A stretch of 64,000 nucleotides of DNA from assembly GCA_964485405.1 (NCBI GenBank), contig CAZAJG010000004.1, positions 1 through 64,000 on the forward strand. The letters run 5' to 3'. This stretch comes from CAKZNE01 sp964485405. Its GTDB lineage: Bacteria; Bacteroidota; Bacteroidia; Flavobacteriales; Schleiferiaceae. Positions within the stretch are counted from its first letter, which is position 1; each line of letters opens with the position of its first letter. The position numbers and the translations under genes were made by a program. The notes under the pieces are model-generated. The model was given only the letters and a program-made list of their open reading frames with translations, made no database searches and had not been told where the DNA came from. This document shows positions 8,043 through 16,486 of this stretch, piece after piece.

Positions 8043-8759
8043 ATGGCAGAGCGTGTGTTGTGTAGTGTTTGTAACAATGAGCTAAGCGGGCTGCATTGTA
8101 GCAATTGTGGACAAGAGGTTAAGGGAGAAGCCGTTACTTTTTCCTCCATGGTTTCTGATGTGGTCTCCAATGTGTTTTCTTTAGAACGTTCTGTGTTTGC
8201 CGCCATTTTTAAGCTCTTGATTAACCCGAAACACATCATCCACAACTACTGGAAGGGCAACCGGAAATATTATCCCAGTCCTGGAAGAGTATTTTTTTAC
8301 GCTTTGGCCGTTGCCGCTTTACACCTTTCGTATGTAAACAAAGAAATACTGGGGCTTAGTTTTGAAATTGGCATTTTTAGAGCTCACTTTTTCTTTTGGG
8401 CGATCTTCTTTCCCTTGTTAGCGATTAGCTCCTATCTGGTTTTTCTCAAGCACAAGTATAGCATGGCTCAAAATGCAGTTTCCTTGCTTTACCTAGCCAG
8501 TGCCTTTTATATGCTCATTACCATTCCCTACGATCTTTATAATCTCGTTTCAGGGAATCAGCCCATTGGTGCAAATCTATTTTTTCTTTTTGCTTTTGCT
8601 TTATTTAGCTGGAATGCCGTTGTTTTTACTAAATCAGGTAAACCTTTAATGGTAGCACTCAATGCCGTACTTCAAATCTTGGTTTTTCTTGCCATTATAG
8701 CGGCCATTGTAAGTCTTTTGTATCTATTCTCTCCAGGGTCAGTGAGAGGATCGCAATAG
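8043..8759 (+). CDS. DUF3667-like membrane protein with N-terminal zinc ribbon
   Basis: A 238-residue protein. An N-terminal zinc ribbon (CSVCNNELSGLHCSNCGQ, two CxxC knuckles at about 8-25) is followed by an amphipathic region ending in YPSPGRVFFY and then four or five membrane helices. This order, and the NPKHIIHNYWKGNRKYY segment before the first helix, match the DUF3667 family common in Bacteroidota. Its function is unknown. The gene stands alone between a terminator and the hypothetical-rich stretch that follows. Confidence 0.7.
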   Translation: MAERVLCSVCNNELSGLHCSNCGQEVKGEAVTFSSMVSDVVSNVFSLERSVFAAIFKLLINPKHIIHNYWKGNRKYYPSPGRVFFYALAVAALHLSYVNKEILGLSFEIGIFRAHFFFWAIFFPLLAISSYLVFLKHKYSMAQNAVSLLYLASAFYMLITIPYDLYNLVSGNQPIGANLFFLFAFALFSWNAVVFTKSGKPLMVALNAVLQILVFLAIIAAIVSLLYLFSPGSVRGSQ

Positions 8760-8840
8760 TTTTTTGTATAAATTAAACTCTCCATCACTCTAATTCTGAC
8801 AATTTTCACGATTTGCTACAAAAGACAATCAAAAAACTTT

Positions 8841-9035
8841 ATGAGGGTATGGCTAGCTAAAGCCGAATATCGGGTGGAAAACATTGGAGTACTCCAAATC
8901 CAAGAGGATTTTGAAATTATTCCATCTCTCAACATGGTTTCACAAATTGATTCAATAGCTCGGAAAGAAACATCAAAACTGGATTCTCAAAAACAAATCA
9001 CTAAAAGGGCATTTTTTAAAGGATATGATTTTTAG
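8841..9035 (+). CDS. Possible small hypothetical protein (fragment)
   Basis: A 64-residue frame with plausible protein composition (amphipathic, charged C-terminal helix, ending in KRAFFKGYDF) and no recognised domain. No clear ribosome binding site is seen. It may be the C-terminal fragment of a decayed gene. The rest of the 8760-9128 interval is AT-rich and shows nothing else that I can support. Confidence 0.25.
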   Translation: MRVWLAKAEYRVENIGVLQIQEDFEIIPSLNMVSQIDSIARKETSKLDSQKQITKRAFFKGYDF

Positions 9036-9128
9036 AATGCAACGGGTTGGTAAATGAAAAAGAGCTTGTTATTGAAACTTGAGGCCATGTTGCTACCGCA
9101 TAAGTGTACACTCAGGCTTCAACTATAA

Positions 9129-9719
9129 TTAGTTGTTTGGCACGGTTCGATCTAAGATAGTTTGATAATATTCAATTTTTGCCTTTCGGTATTCAGAAAT
9201 AAAAACGAAAACAAAAAATGGAATTACGGTAAACCACAATACTCTATTTAACAACCCAAGCAATACCGGAATTCCATAATATAAAAGGTTATGCATTGCA
9301 AAAGCGAGTCTATTAACCTGGTACCCCATTGGATTAATACCAGAATCAGATGGACTAGATTGTCCCAATCCTTCTATAAAATACTGCAGCCCAAAACATC
9401 TAAAAAGAATAAGTTTAAAGCAAGATTTTCTAAACTCACTCTCTTTAAAAAACTTCAAGTCATCCGGATTTAAAGTAATATTTATGGACATGATTCTTTT
9501 TAAAGCTCGAATTGGTTTAGAGTCTAGATTGGGGCTCTTTATGGAAATATCGTATATCTTTTTTAGATAATCATCCAACAAAATTTTAAACGCCAACAAG
9601 GAGTCTCCATAATTCTTATTTGCCTCCATTTGTAACCTGATTTTGGATTCAAAGGCTTTCACAATTCTCCATTTAGAGGCGGATGGACGAAGATTATTTT
9701 GATTGTAATAGTTAGTCAT
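9129..9719 (-). CDS. Hypothetical protein with C-terminal membrane segments
   Basis: A 196-residue protein, not recognised. The N-terminal 100 residues are helical and basic (RIVKAFESKIRLQMEANKN and a DDYLKKIYDISI stretch), followed by a linker and a hydrophobic region near residues 140-180 (YYGIPVLLGLLNRVLWF and VIPFFVFVFISEY) consistent with one or two membrane helices. It is the first of several minus-strand hypothetical genes with long spacers between them. No partner gene suggests a function. Confidence 0.55.
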   Translation of the reverse strand: MTNYYNQNNLRPSASKWRIVKAFESKIRLQMEANKNYGDSLLAFKILLDDYLKKIYDISIKSPNLDSKPIRALKRIMSINITLNPDDLKFFKESEFRKSCFKLILFRCFGLQYFIEGLGQSSPSDSGINPMGYQVNRLAFAMHNLLYYGIPVLLGLLNRVLWFTVIPFFVFVFISEYRKAKIEYYQTILDRTVPNN

Positions 9720-9867
9720 TTACAGATGTATAGTCATTTGATAATCAATAATATCCAAAAGCGCATAAAATAAAGATTTGGTTCGTTCTACTAAGCTCTT
9801 TTTCATAAAATGTCATTGCCCCATTTTTAATATCCTTTTTCGGAACTAAGATGGGTAAGCATTCACT

Positions 9868-10323
9868 TTATTTACTCTTCTCCTCTACTTTCATTTTTGT
9901 GAGATTGTATCTTTGGTTGTTATTATCCGATAAACGAAGTTTTACATGCTCCGGTCTCGTTTCCAAATTCATTTTATACTCATTCTGCCTAAAATAAGGC
10001 GCATGGTTCTCTTCCTTTTCCCTTTTTAGAGATAGGATTGATTCTGTAATGGTCCAAGTATAGGTTTCAATATTCTTGTTCGGATAAGTGAGCACAGCTG
10101 TTTGGTCTTTTTTAAACTCAACCTTAGGACAAACGTTGCAACGTATTGATGTTCCATTAGATACAACCGAGTAGATTCTCCAAATTCCAATTAGTTTATC
10201 TTCATTTCCGATTTGTTTAAAAGACCAAAAGGAAACTGCGATAGTCAATAACATCACTAATTTTATACTTGTGCTGAAGTTAAGGTTCTTTAATAGCTGC
10301 AAAGATGTTTTGAAAGGTTTCAT
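9868..10323 (-). CDS. Hypothetical lipocalin-like membrane or secreted protein
   Basis: A 151-residue protein. A hydrophobic segment at about 20-38 (IKLVMLLTIAVSFWSF) acts as an anchor or uncleaved signal. After it comes LIGIWRIYSVVSNG, a first strand typical of lipocalin-like small beta-barrels that start with a GxW motif, followed by alternating strands with TYTWTITESILSLK. A CNVC pair lies in the second strand and could form a disulfide or bind a metal. No function is assignable. Confidence 0.55.
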   Translation of the reverse strand: MKPFKTSLQLLKNLNFSTSIKLVMLLTIAVSFWSFKQIGNEDKLIGIWRIYSVVSNGTSIRCNVCPKVEFKKDQTAVLTYPNKNIETYTWTITESILSLKREKEENHAPYFRQNEYKMNLETRPEHVKLRLSDNNNQRYNLTKMKVEEKSK

Positions 10324-10481
10324 GCACTATGATTCTTTTGGCAGCTCAATTTTTTATTTGTTCGGGCAATTCTTCAAATATCAGGTTAAGGCTTTAACTT
10401 TCAAATTGTTAAATTTTTAAGTAATTGCTTATTATTCTCATTACCAGAATATTACTATATCGCTCATCCTCATATGTTCGA

Positions 10482-11414
10482 TTAAAACATAATAAACAAC
10501 AGATAACTCGTTCTTACCTTTTTGTTATTGTGCTGAGCCGGGCTCCAATTGGGCATATTATTAATAATTTTTGAAGCTTCTTCTTCTATTTCAATTGTAT
10601 TCCTTTTTAAAGACTGAAACTCTTCAACCCGCCCTTTATCACCTATAATTATGGCTCCAGACAAAACTCCATTTGGTATTAATCCTTTCATATCAAGATT
10701 ATCCCTTATATAAGCTTCAACCATCTTATTTGTTTCTTCAAAATTTTTAGAACTATTGAAACTAGCAGGAATTTCTACACTCTTATAGTTAAACAAGGGG
10801 TTTGCTGTGTCAATTTCTTGTGAAATCGAATTAGTAGCGGAAGGAAGGCTAACGATCTTAAAGTCCGTTGCTTTTGCCTTTTGAATGGGTTGAACACGAA
10901 CCTCTTTAGGGCTAACTAGTTTTATTAGCTCAGAAAAACTTGTTTGAAGCGTTTCAAGGGTGGAATAGTAATCAGCATTCCATTTACCAACAGTAACTCT
11001 ATCTTGTTCAAATGCCATTATTAATGAGCTATCATTATAAACTTCTTGCTTTATATTCCCTTTATTTCCTGAAGTTATTATCTGCAAACTATATAAGGAA
11101 TCATTAGTTTGAGTTAGAAAAAATCCATTTTGATGTAGATTTACTAAATCAATCCGATTGATGTAATAATCCCCTACCCTAACGGAACTATTTGGTTTAT
11201 ATCTAAAATCAATTATTTCAATCTCATCTTTCGTAACACATTTAAATTCAAAGTTTCTCTGGTACTTATAATCATGCCTCCCATCAACTAATGTTTTTGG
11301 TAACTCGTTGAACAAGGAATCAACTTGTCTTAAGAGTATTTCTCTATCGCTCTTACTTTGAGCGTTACAATAAGTAGATAGAATACTGGAAATTATTAAA
11401 AGAAATGATTTCAT
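10482..11414 (-). CDS. Secreted protein with TonB C-terminal-like domain
   Basis: A 310-residue protein with a signal peptide (MKSFLLIISSILSTYCNAQ). The first 200 residues are not recognised. The last 90 look like a TonB_C fold: FEETNKMVEAYIRDNL, GAIIIGDKGRVEEFQSLKR, EEASKIINNMPNWSPAQHNNKKV and a terminal strand. Bacteroidota carry many such proteins without the membrane anchor of true TonB, and their role is unclear. Another, broken, TonB_C-like frame occurs at 54527-54818. Confidence 0.6.
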   Translation of the reverse strand: MKSFLLIISSILSTYCNAQSKSDREILLRQVDSLFNELPKTLVDGRHDYKYQRNFEFKCVTKDEIEIIDFRYKPNSSVRVGDYYINRIDLVNLHQNGFFLTQTNDSLYSLQIITSGNKGNIKQEVYNDSSLIMAFEQDRVTVGKWNADYYSTLETLQTSFSELIKLVSPKEVRVQPIQKAKATDFKIVSLPSATNSISQEIDTANPLFNYKSVEIPASFNSSKNFEETNKMVEAYIRDNLDMKGLIPNGVLSGAIIIGDKGRVEEFQSLKRNTIEIEEEASKIINNMPNWSPAQHNNKKVRTSYLLFIMF

Positions 11415-11462
11415 ATTTTCACATTTAAAGTCAGATTGACTTAAGTTATTTTGTCTCTACTA

Positions 11463-11525
11463 GTACTTTGTGCAATGATAACCAGCAGTCTAGTAATTTG
11501 TAATATAAAAAAGTACATTGAACAA
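11463..11525. repeat. Imperfect dyad in spacer
   Basis: TTGTGCAATG (11468-11477) pairs with CATTGAACAA (11516-11525) at 9 of 10 positions. AGTACTTT just outside can pair with AAAGTAC. This is one of several long-loop dyads in the spacers between 11 and 15.5 kb; it may be a cassette recombination site or a transcript end. Confidence 0.4.
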
Positions 11526-11558
11526 TGGTTTGGCTCGTATCTGTTTTATTTCATCAAT

Positions 11559-12296
11559 TTAAAACCCAATAAAGTTTTCTCTAAAGGAACCATGAATACT
11601 TAAAGGGTAATAGTCACTTGCAATTTTTGATTTGTACTCCTTGTGGTCAAAAATTAGTTTAGCGAAATACGTTCCTGCTGCATTTCCTCCATAAATATAC
11701 AAATAGAGGTACTGTCCGTTTAAGGACTCGTAAGCTTCAATTTGCCTGTGAAAACCGTAATTGTCGCACATTAACGGGTAGTAAAAATTGCAATAAGCCT
11801 CTGTGGGAATTTTAAGACGGACGCCATTCACCTCTATTTCTATTTTCTTGATTTCTATTTTAGGAATGCCGTACCGTCCACCAAATGGATATTGTCCGTC
11901 AATCGTTTGGATGGTCGATGAATCTTTATTTGCTTCGATTGAATGTTCTTTAATATGGAATTTTCCTGTCAAAATGGTGATTTTACACCTCTCACCATTC
12001 TTTAACTGGTCTTCAATAACAACTTTAGAAGTATCGCAGGAGATTATTTCTAATTTCTTGAGTAAGTTTCTATTTGAGATAAAGCACTTGTCTGATGGTC
12101 GGTTTAATAAGTTTTCAATGGTATAATCAAGAAAGGCTCTGTTCGCATTAAACACGGTATCTCTCCGGTCAATAGGGCTTCCCGGGTGGTATGTACTGTC
12201 AATAGATTCTGAATGTTTCTCAAACTCTTTGCAGTCTTGTCCATATGATACAACCGCCATTAACAAGATAAATAAGAGTGATAAAATGAATTTCAT
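11559..12296 (-). CDS. Secreted hypothetical protein
   Basis: A 245-residue protein with a clear signal peptide (MKFILSLLFILLMAVVSYG, cut before QD). The mature part is beta-rich with several cysteines (CKEFEKH, CFISN, CDTSK, CKITIL, CNFYYPLMCDN), suggesting disulfide bonds in the periplasm or outside. The sequence RPSDKCFISNRNLLKKLEI is followed by strands ending in LSIHGSFRENFIGF. No family is recognised. The gene is isolated by spacers of over 140 bases on each side. Confidence 0.6.
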   Translation of the reverse strand: MKFILSLLFILLMAVVSYGQDCKEFEKHSESIDSTYHPGSPIDRRDTVFNANRAFLDYTIENLLNRPSDKCFISNRNLLKKLEIISCDTSKVVIEDQLKNGERCKITILTGKFHIKEHSIEANKDSSTIQTIDGQYPFGGRYGIPKIEIKKIEIEVNGVRLKIPTEAYCNFYYPLMCDNYGFHRQIEAYESLNGQYLYLYIYGGNAAGTYFAKLIFDHKEYKSKIASDYYPLSIHGSFRENFIGF

Positions 12297-12647
12297 TTTT
12301 AATAGAGAGCTAGCATTTCCTCAAAAATAAGACAATAGTGAAAATAAGCGGATTGCTTGTTCACTTTCATCTGTGGGTTCTAATTATAATAAGGATTAAG
12401 TAGCTCTTTACTGGACACCATTGAACCACTCTGAATGATGAGTGAGAGTGGTAACCGATATTGAATAGGTTATTTATTTGATGAAGAGAGAGATAATCTT
12501 ATTTGGGTTGAGTAAAGTGTTAGCAAGCTTCGTTTCAATACCACTTATATCCTTAGACTCACTTTGGGTTTTAATGAAGCACAACGAAAAGAGCCTCTCG
12601 AAAAGCCTATAATAGCCATACTTTATGCACGTTGTTGTAAACCGTAC
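12297..12647. other. Intergenic spacer with one dyad
   Basis: 351 bases without a supportable gene. ACAACG (12581-12586) and CGTTGT (12630-12635) form a 6-bp dyad with a 43-base loop immediately downstream of the minus-strand gene ending at 12648. Its AAC/GTT termini resemble the ends of integron attC sites, but this is weak evidence. Nothing else is visible. Confidence 0.4.
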
Positions 12648-13805
12648 TTATTCCGATGGCCAATTTTTAGACATTTTAAATATCTTATCTAAATCTTCTC
12701 CTTCTTGGGAAATTATCTGTCCATTTTTTACATAATTTAATCTTAAGTCCAATTGGTTGAAATCAAAAGGATGTTTTGAAAATGGGTTTTTGTAAAGCCA
12801 ATATTTAGAATTTGGAACTCCAAAAGGGAAAACTTTTGTAACCAGAACTCCGCTAACATTGGTTTTTGTTGCTCTTCTGCCATTGTGAAAAATCCCATCA
12901 GATTTACGAATCCATTTTACATTCTTATCATCTGGGTTATTTGTAAATGACAAAGCCAAAGAACCCCAAATGACATTTTCAATATCGATTTTACCGGATG
13001 TTTTATGTCCAATAGCATTAATACAAATCAGATAAGGAATATCAAATTTGCCATATCTACTTGCTTTCTTGATAATCGAATCTTTTAACGATTCTTCTCC
13101 ACCTCCCCAAAAAGATTCCATAGGAAGCATACCTATTGGTGTGTCACTTATTTTATCTTTTGCACTATCTATCAATGGGATTGGTCGAATTGAAATTCTC
13201 AAATCTTGATTTTCATATTTTATTTCTGGTATTTTATTAAAGCCATTTTCGTCTAAGTCTTTCTCTAAACTCTTTCTGTCAATTTTAGACACTTCATTTT
13301 CAACTAATCTAATAAGTTCTTTAGCCCTCGGTTGTTTATTAGTTAAAAACGATAACTCTGAGATTTCAAGCAAAAAACCTTTGATTCGGATTTTATTAAT
13401 CTCGTCAAATAATTGATTCTGTTTTCTTTCAAAGCCAACTTGAGCCTTGCTTTTGTCATTGCATACTTTTGCCTCAACAAAACATTCAACTCCGTTTTTT
13501 TTAATCAGAAAATCGGGTCTTTTAGTCGAAGATTTTAATATCGGATGAATCTCAATTTCAAATCCTTGATTTTTAAATAATATAAATAGGAATAACTCAT
13601 AAAATGCTATGTGAAATTCCTTTTTAAATCTGTTTTTAAGTTCTTTTCTTTCTTTGAACGGAAACTCTGAGAACCAAAATTCCAACAGTTTTCTAACTGT
13701 ATTTACATCTTCACGAGAACTTTTTTGATAATATTCGTATGGATTGGTATTGTGTTTAGATGGTCCATCTATGAATTCAGTCGTATCATCAAATAGTTTT
13801 TCCAA
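12648..13805 (-). CDS. Hypothetical protein with PD-(D/E)XK nuclease-like N-terminal domain
   Basis: A 385-residue protein. Residues about 65-115 contain a pattern consistent with a PD-(D/E)XK nuclease core: a helix with Glu70 (HIAFYELFLF), RPDFLI with Asp98, then ECFVEAKV with Glu111 and Lys113. The region to about 190 is charged and helical. The C-terminal half carries WGGGEESLKDSIIKKA, PYLICINAIG and WIRKSDGIFHNG segments seen in uncharacterised bacterial proteins. It could be a restriction-type or defence nuclease; no methylase lies beside it, so this is tentative. It sits in the hypothetical-rich stretch and not in the large defence locus. Confidence 0.6.
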   Translation of the reverse strand: MEKLFDDTTEFIDGPSKHNTNPYEYYQKSSREDVNTVRKLLEFWFSEFPFKERKELKNRFKKEFHIAFYELFLFILFKNQGFEIEIHPILKSSTKRPDFLIKKNGVECFVEAKVCNDKSKAQVGFERKQNQLFDEINKIRIKGFLLEISELSFLTNKQPRAKELIRLVENEVSKIDRKSLEKDLDENGFNKIPEIKYENQDLRISIRPIPLIDSAKDKISDTPIGMLPMESFWGGGEESLKDSIIKKASRYGKFDIPYLICINAIGHKTSGKIDIENVIWGSLALSFTNNPDDKNVKWIRKSDGIFHNGRRATKTNVSGVLVTKVFPFGVPNSKYWLYKNPFSKHPFDFNQLDLRLNYVKNGQIISQEGEDLDKIFKMSKNWPSE

Positions 13806-14180
13806 AGTTTTTTTTCGTGTTGTTTACAAATGACTCTGAGTTAAAGGGAGTTTAACGAAATTAAGCTGAAAACTTAAGGTTGGCAAATTCGTTTTACACA
13901 GTGTTCGGAGTCGTTGTGAGCGAAGCCATCACAACTGCGTATACTGGGGGAAACTCTGAACGGTTAAGTTAAAGCTAGTGCAGCTTTCCGCAAGTTCCTA
14001 AACAATCGGCACTGTCATTATCAACCGTGTCTGTAAATGACGGAATGACCGCATTAGCTTTAGGTATTGCTGTGGGTAGTGATTTTTTCTATTTTTTCTT
14101 TCTTAAATTTTATGATACCATGATTGTGCATCAGTATTCCAACTGTGATTACTGGTAGAGAAATAAGAAGGATAGTCCAT
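13806..14180. other. Intergenic spacer with dyads
   Basis: 375 bases without a supportable gene. GTTGTGA (13913-13919) and TCACAAC (13929-13935) form a perfect 7-bp stem with a 9-base loop, flanked by further partly pairing sequence (CAGT and ACTG outside). The spacer ends next to the J-domain-like gene and an assembly gap. Confidence 0.45.
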
Positions 14181-14627
14181 TCACCTTCGCCCAAATAGTA
14201 TCCTGTTGTTACGATTGCGNNNNNNNNNNAATATTAAGAAGATGCCAGTTCCTGCCCAACCTAAATTCGCTTCCATTAAAAGTCCTACGAATTCAAGTCC
14301 TGAATGAGCCAAAGGATATTCTTTCAATGGTCTGATTATCAATTCAGGTCTTTCCATTTGTTGTTCAAACAGTTCTTGGGCTTTCTTTTCCTTTTTCTCA
14401 ACAACTGCTAAATACTTAGGGTTTATTGTTTTGTTACTTTTCCGCTGTTTGAGAGCAAGATCATAAAATTTTCTACTGGGGTCCTGAAGCACGAGATAAG
14501 CTCTGAAAACAAGTTCTCTTGTCGTTGGGTCTAAGCCTTGTCGTAAAAACTGATTTCTAAATTCTTTAAAGATCTTAAGAGAACTAGCGTCTGTTGGTAC
14601 CTTTAATATGTTGTAGTAGTTGTTCAT
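14181..14627 (-). CDS. J-domain-like membrane-associated protein, 3' part interrupted by an assembly gap
   Basis: The start is taken at the ATG giving MNNYYNILKVP, five codons inside a longer frame. Residues about 1-70 look like a J domain: YYNILKVPTDAS, FKEFRNQFLRQGLDP, then LVLQDPSRKFYDLAL. The HPD tripeptide that stimulates Hsp70 ATPase is not present (the position reads around RQGLDP), so activity as a DnaJ co-chaperone is doubtful. A hydrophobic region follows (LLMEANLGWAGTGIFLI). Ten N at 14220-14229 break the sequence, so the C-terminus cannot be trusted. Confidence 0.5.
   Translation of the reverse strand: MNNYYNILKVPTDASSLKIFKEFRNQFLRQGLDPTTRELVFRAYLVLQDPSRKFYDLALKQRKSNKTINPKYLAVVEKKEKKAQELFEQQMERPELIIRPLKEYPLAHSGLEFVGLLMEANLGWAGTGIFLIXXXXRNRNNRILFGRR
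14220..14229. other. Assembly gap (10 N)
   Basis: Ten unresolved bases inside the C-terminal coding region of the J-domain-like gene. The true gap length may differ from 10, so the frame across it is unknown. Confidence 0.98.
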
Positions 14628-14678
14628 TTTTATTTCCCACACCGGTTAGTTAATGAAGTGTAGCGTCCCGATAGGGTG

Positions 14679-14692
14679 ATATGATTTCATAT
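14679..14692. repeat. Short perfect inverted repeat in spacer
   Basis: ATATGA-TT-TCATAT, adjacent to a CCC-GATA-GGG mini-hairpin (about 14667-14676), lies between the J-domain-like and DUF6624 genes. The same CCxxxxGGG feature recurs in the next spacer. Confidence 0.4.
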
Positions 14693-14714
14693 ACAGTGTT
14701 ATAGGCTGGTTTTA

Positions 14715-15341
14715 TTATATCCAACCTACGGATTTTCTCCATTCGTTATATTCCCTTCTTCTTTCTTCAATATCTTTTGGCGGTCGTTGATTTTCATTTT
14801 TCACCCTTTCTTTCATTAGCTCAGACTGTTTTTCAATTGTAGTTAGACCAAGTTCTTTTCTCCTTTGATTGACTTTAGCTATGTTGTCAAATTGATTAGG
14901 GTTCATTTCTCCATTTGCGTCCCAATCAAATTGAGTTCCGTAAAGTTGCGGTTTCCCTTCAAAAACCGCTATTCGGTCGGTCAAATATGCTAAACTTATT
15001 GGGTTTGCTTTGTTTTCCTTAACAGCTATTTTCAATAATTCTGCCGATTTTTTCATGAAGTAGGGTCGTCCGATAGAATGTTGAATAACTAACCAAGCCG
15101 CCTCACTTGCTTTTTTGCCAACTTTGTCAATTGTGGGATAGCCGATTTTATCTATTATTTCGTTTAAGATTTCTGCATTTCTATTATGCAAATTCGCCAT
15201 TTCTAGGTTATACCCGTGGTCAAGTTGTTCGCTTAGAATAAGTTTCTTCCGAAACTCCAAGTCTGCATTTTTCAGTCGTATAATTTTGGTAGCTATTTCT
15301 TCGAAATTCATTTTCTTAATCCAGTTGTTTTCAACTTGCAC
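14715..15341 (-). CDS. DUF6624-like protein
   Basis: A 208-residue frame; the ATG at 15311 (MNFEEIATKI) is an equally likely start. The IGYPTIDKVGKKASEAAWLV segment, QHSIGRPYFMKKSAELL, LAYLTDRIAVFEGKPQLYGTQ and RRKELGLTTIEK match the pattern I know for DUF6624 proteins. These are soluble, found scattered in accessory regions, and have no defined function. The conserved His, Asp-Arg and GTQ residues suggest an enzyme active site, which is inference. Neighbours are unrelated. Confidence 0.6.
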   Translation of the reverse strand: MQVENNWIKKMNFEEIATKIIRLKNADLEFRKKLILSEQLDHGYNLEMANLHNRNAEILNEIIDKIGYPTIDKVGKKASEAAWLVIQHSIGRPYFMKKSAELLKIAVKENKANPISLAYLTDRIAVFEGKPQLYGTQFDWDANGEMNPNQFDNIAKVNQRRKELGLTTIEKQSELMKERVKNENQRPPKDIEERRREYNEWRKSVGWI

Positions 15342-15343
15342 AT

Positions 15344-15395
15344 AACATTCTGTGTATGGTGCATATCCTGTAGGGTATGCATTATAAACTTTGTT
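15344..15395. repeat. Long imperfect dyad with AAC/GTT ends
   Basis: Arms of about 23 bases pair with several mismatches around a TGTA loop; the inner part GCATATCC/GGGTATGC is nearly perfect. The ends are AAC and GTT. It lies directly downstream of the minus-strand gene ending at 15411. The shape resembles an integron attC site but could equally be a transcript terminator. Confidence 0.4.
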
Positions 15396-15410
15396 AGTTT
15401 TTCGTTTTTA

Positions 15411-16145
15411 TTACAATCCTCCAGCTTCCGGCCAATTTCTCCAATCGTTATTAGGTTCTAAAGTTGGTTTCCAGTTTTCTATGTTCTTACTAACCAAAAT
15501 GTCAGCTATCAAGTTGAATGTTTCATAAGTACTTGGTTTATCTCCTCCATATTCCGAGTACGATTTATGATGCCACTCATCAATCTTCATTATCAATGGC
15601 AAATCCATTGGGGTACTCGTTCTTAATTCACCTTCTGTTGCTCGGAAAATTTCTGGATTTGTCTCATCAAGGTATTTTACTAATGATTGATAGTCAATCA
15701 GTTTATTTGGATTGTCAAAGTCTTGGATTTCAATACCTTTTGCAAGATAATTTTGGTTGTTTTGATCAATCGCTAATTCCTTATCTCGAACTTTTACGGT
15801 AGTTGCTTCTTTTGAAACGAGTTCAAAGTCTCCTTCAATTCTTTCAAATTCCTCTCCTGAGATTAGCGTTAAGTATTTTGAATTACAAATGAACTTATCA
15901 TCTAATCCTGCTCGGTCAAGATTTATTAAGCAATTGCCAAAATAATTTAGTTCAATTTCTGCTAGACCACTACGGTTTCCAAAACCACTTTTTTCGAAAA
16001 CCACTGCCCACCTATCTTTATCTGCAAATAAGTTGATTCTACTCCCGGCCGTGTGAAAATATCCATGCTCTAAATCCAGAAAGAAATTGTAGGTAGCGTT
16101 GTTATCTAAAGCACTTAATATTTCCTCTCTTGTGTATGTACTCAT
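15411..16145 (-). CDS. Hypothetical cytoplasmic protein
   Basis: A 244-residue acidic protein without signal or membrane segments. It begins MSTYTREEILSALDNNATYNFFLDLEHGYFH, then has strands (DRWAVVFEKSGFG, LAEIELNYFGNCLINL) and ends with an aromatic helix and WKPTLEPNNDWRNWPEAGGL. This arrangement is seen in uncharacterised proteins that are often encoded near polymorphic-toxin immunity genes, but I cannot place it in a named family. It is the last of the isolated minus-strand hypothetical genes. Confidence 0.55.
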   Translation of the reverse strand: MSTYTREEILSALDNNATYNFFLDLEHGYFHTAGSRINLFADKDRWAVVFEKSGFGNRSGLAEIELNYFGNCLINLDRAGLDDKFICNSKYLTLISGEEFERIEGDFELVSKEATTVKVRDKELAIDQNNQNYLAKGIEIQDFDNPNKLIDYQSLVKYLDETNPEIFRATEGELRTSTPMDLPLIMKIDEWHHKSYSEYGGDKPSTYETFNLIADILVSKNIENWKPTLEPNNDWRNWPEAGGL

Positions 16146-16486
16146 TTTATTTAATGAAAGCTAAGGTCCATATAGAAACACCAGTGCATTTATACGGGTA
16201 GCTAACCCTTCCTCCTAAACGATCTTAATCAACACCATAACACAGTCCCGATAATTGAATTGGACAACAATATTTTGCGAAAAAGAAACATCGCGTTAAC
16301 GCACCTTCAATAAAAACTTATCTGGTCTATTGTGAATTGTTATATAGTATCCAAAATAACGTCAATATTATGATAGAATCAAAGTGATTGTATCATAATT
16401 TCTCTAGCACTTTTCTAATAATGTAAATCATCACTATCCCCTTATCAAAACAAATCCCTTTCTTAGCATTTACTAATCCACACCCT
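16146..16486. other. Divergent intergenic region
   Basis: 341 bases between divergent starts. It is AT-rich and presumably holds promoters for both sides. I see no supportable gene and no strong inverted repeat. Confidence 0.5.

Noticed and set aside
14181..14230. C-terminal sequence of the J-domain-like protein read through the N run
   Set aside because: Ten N of uncertain true length make the frame after the gap unreliable.
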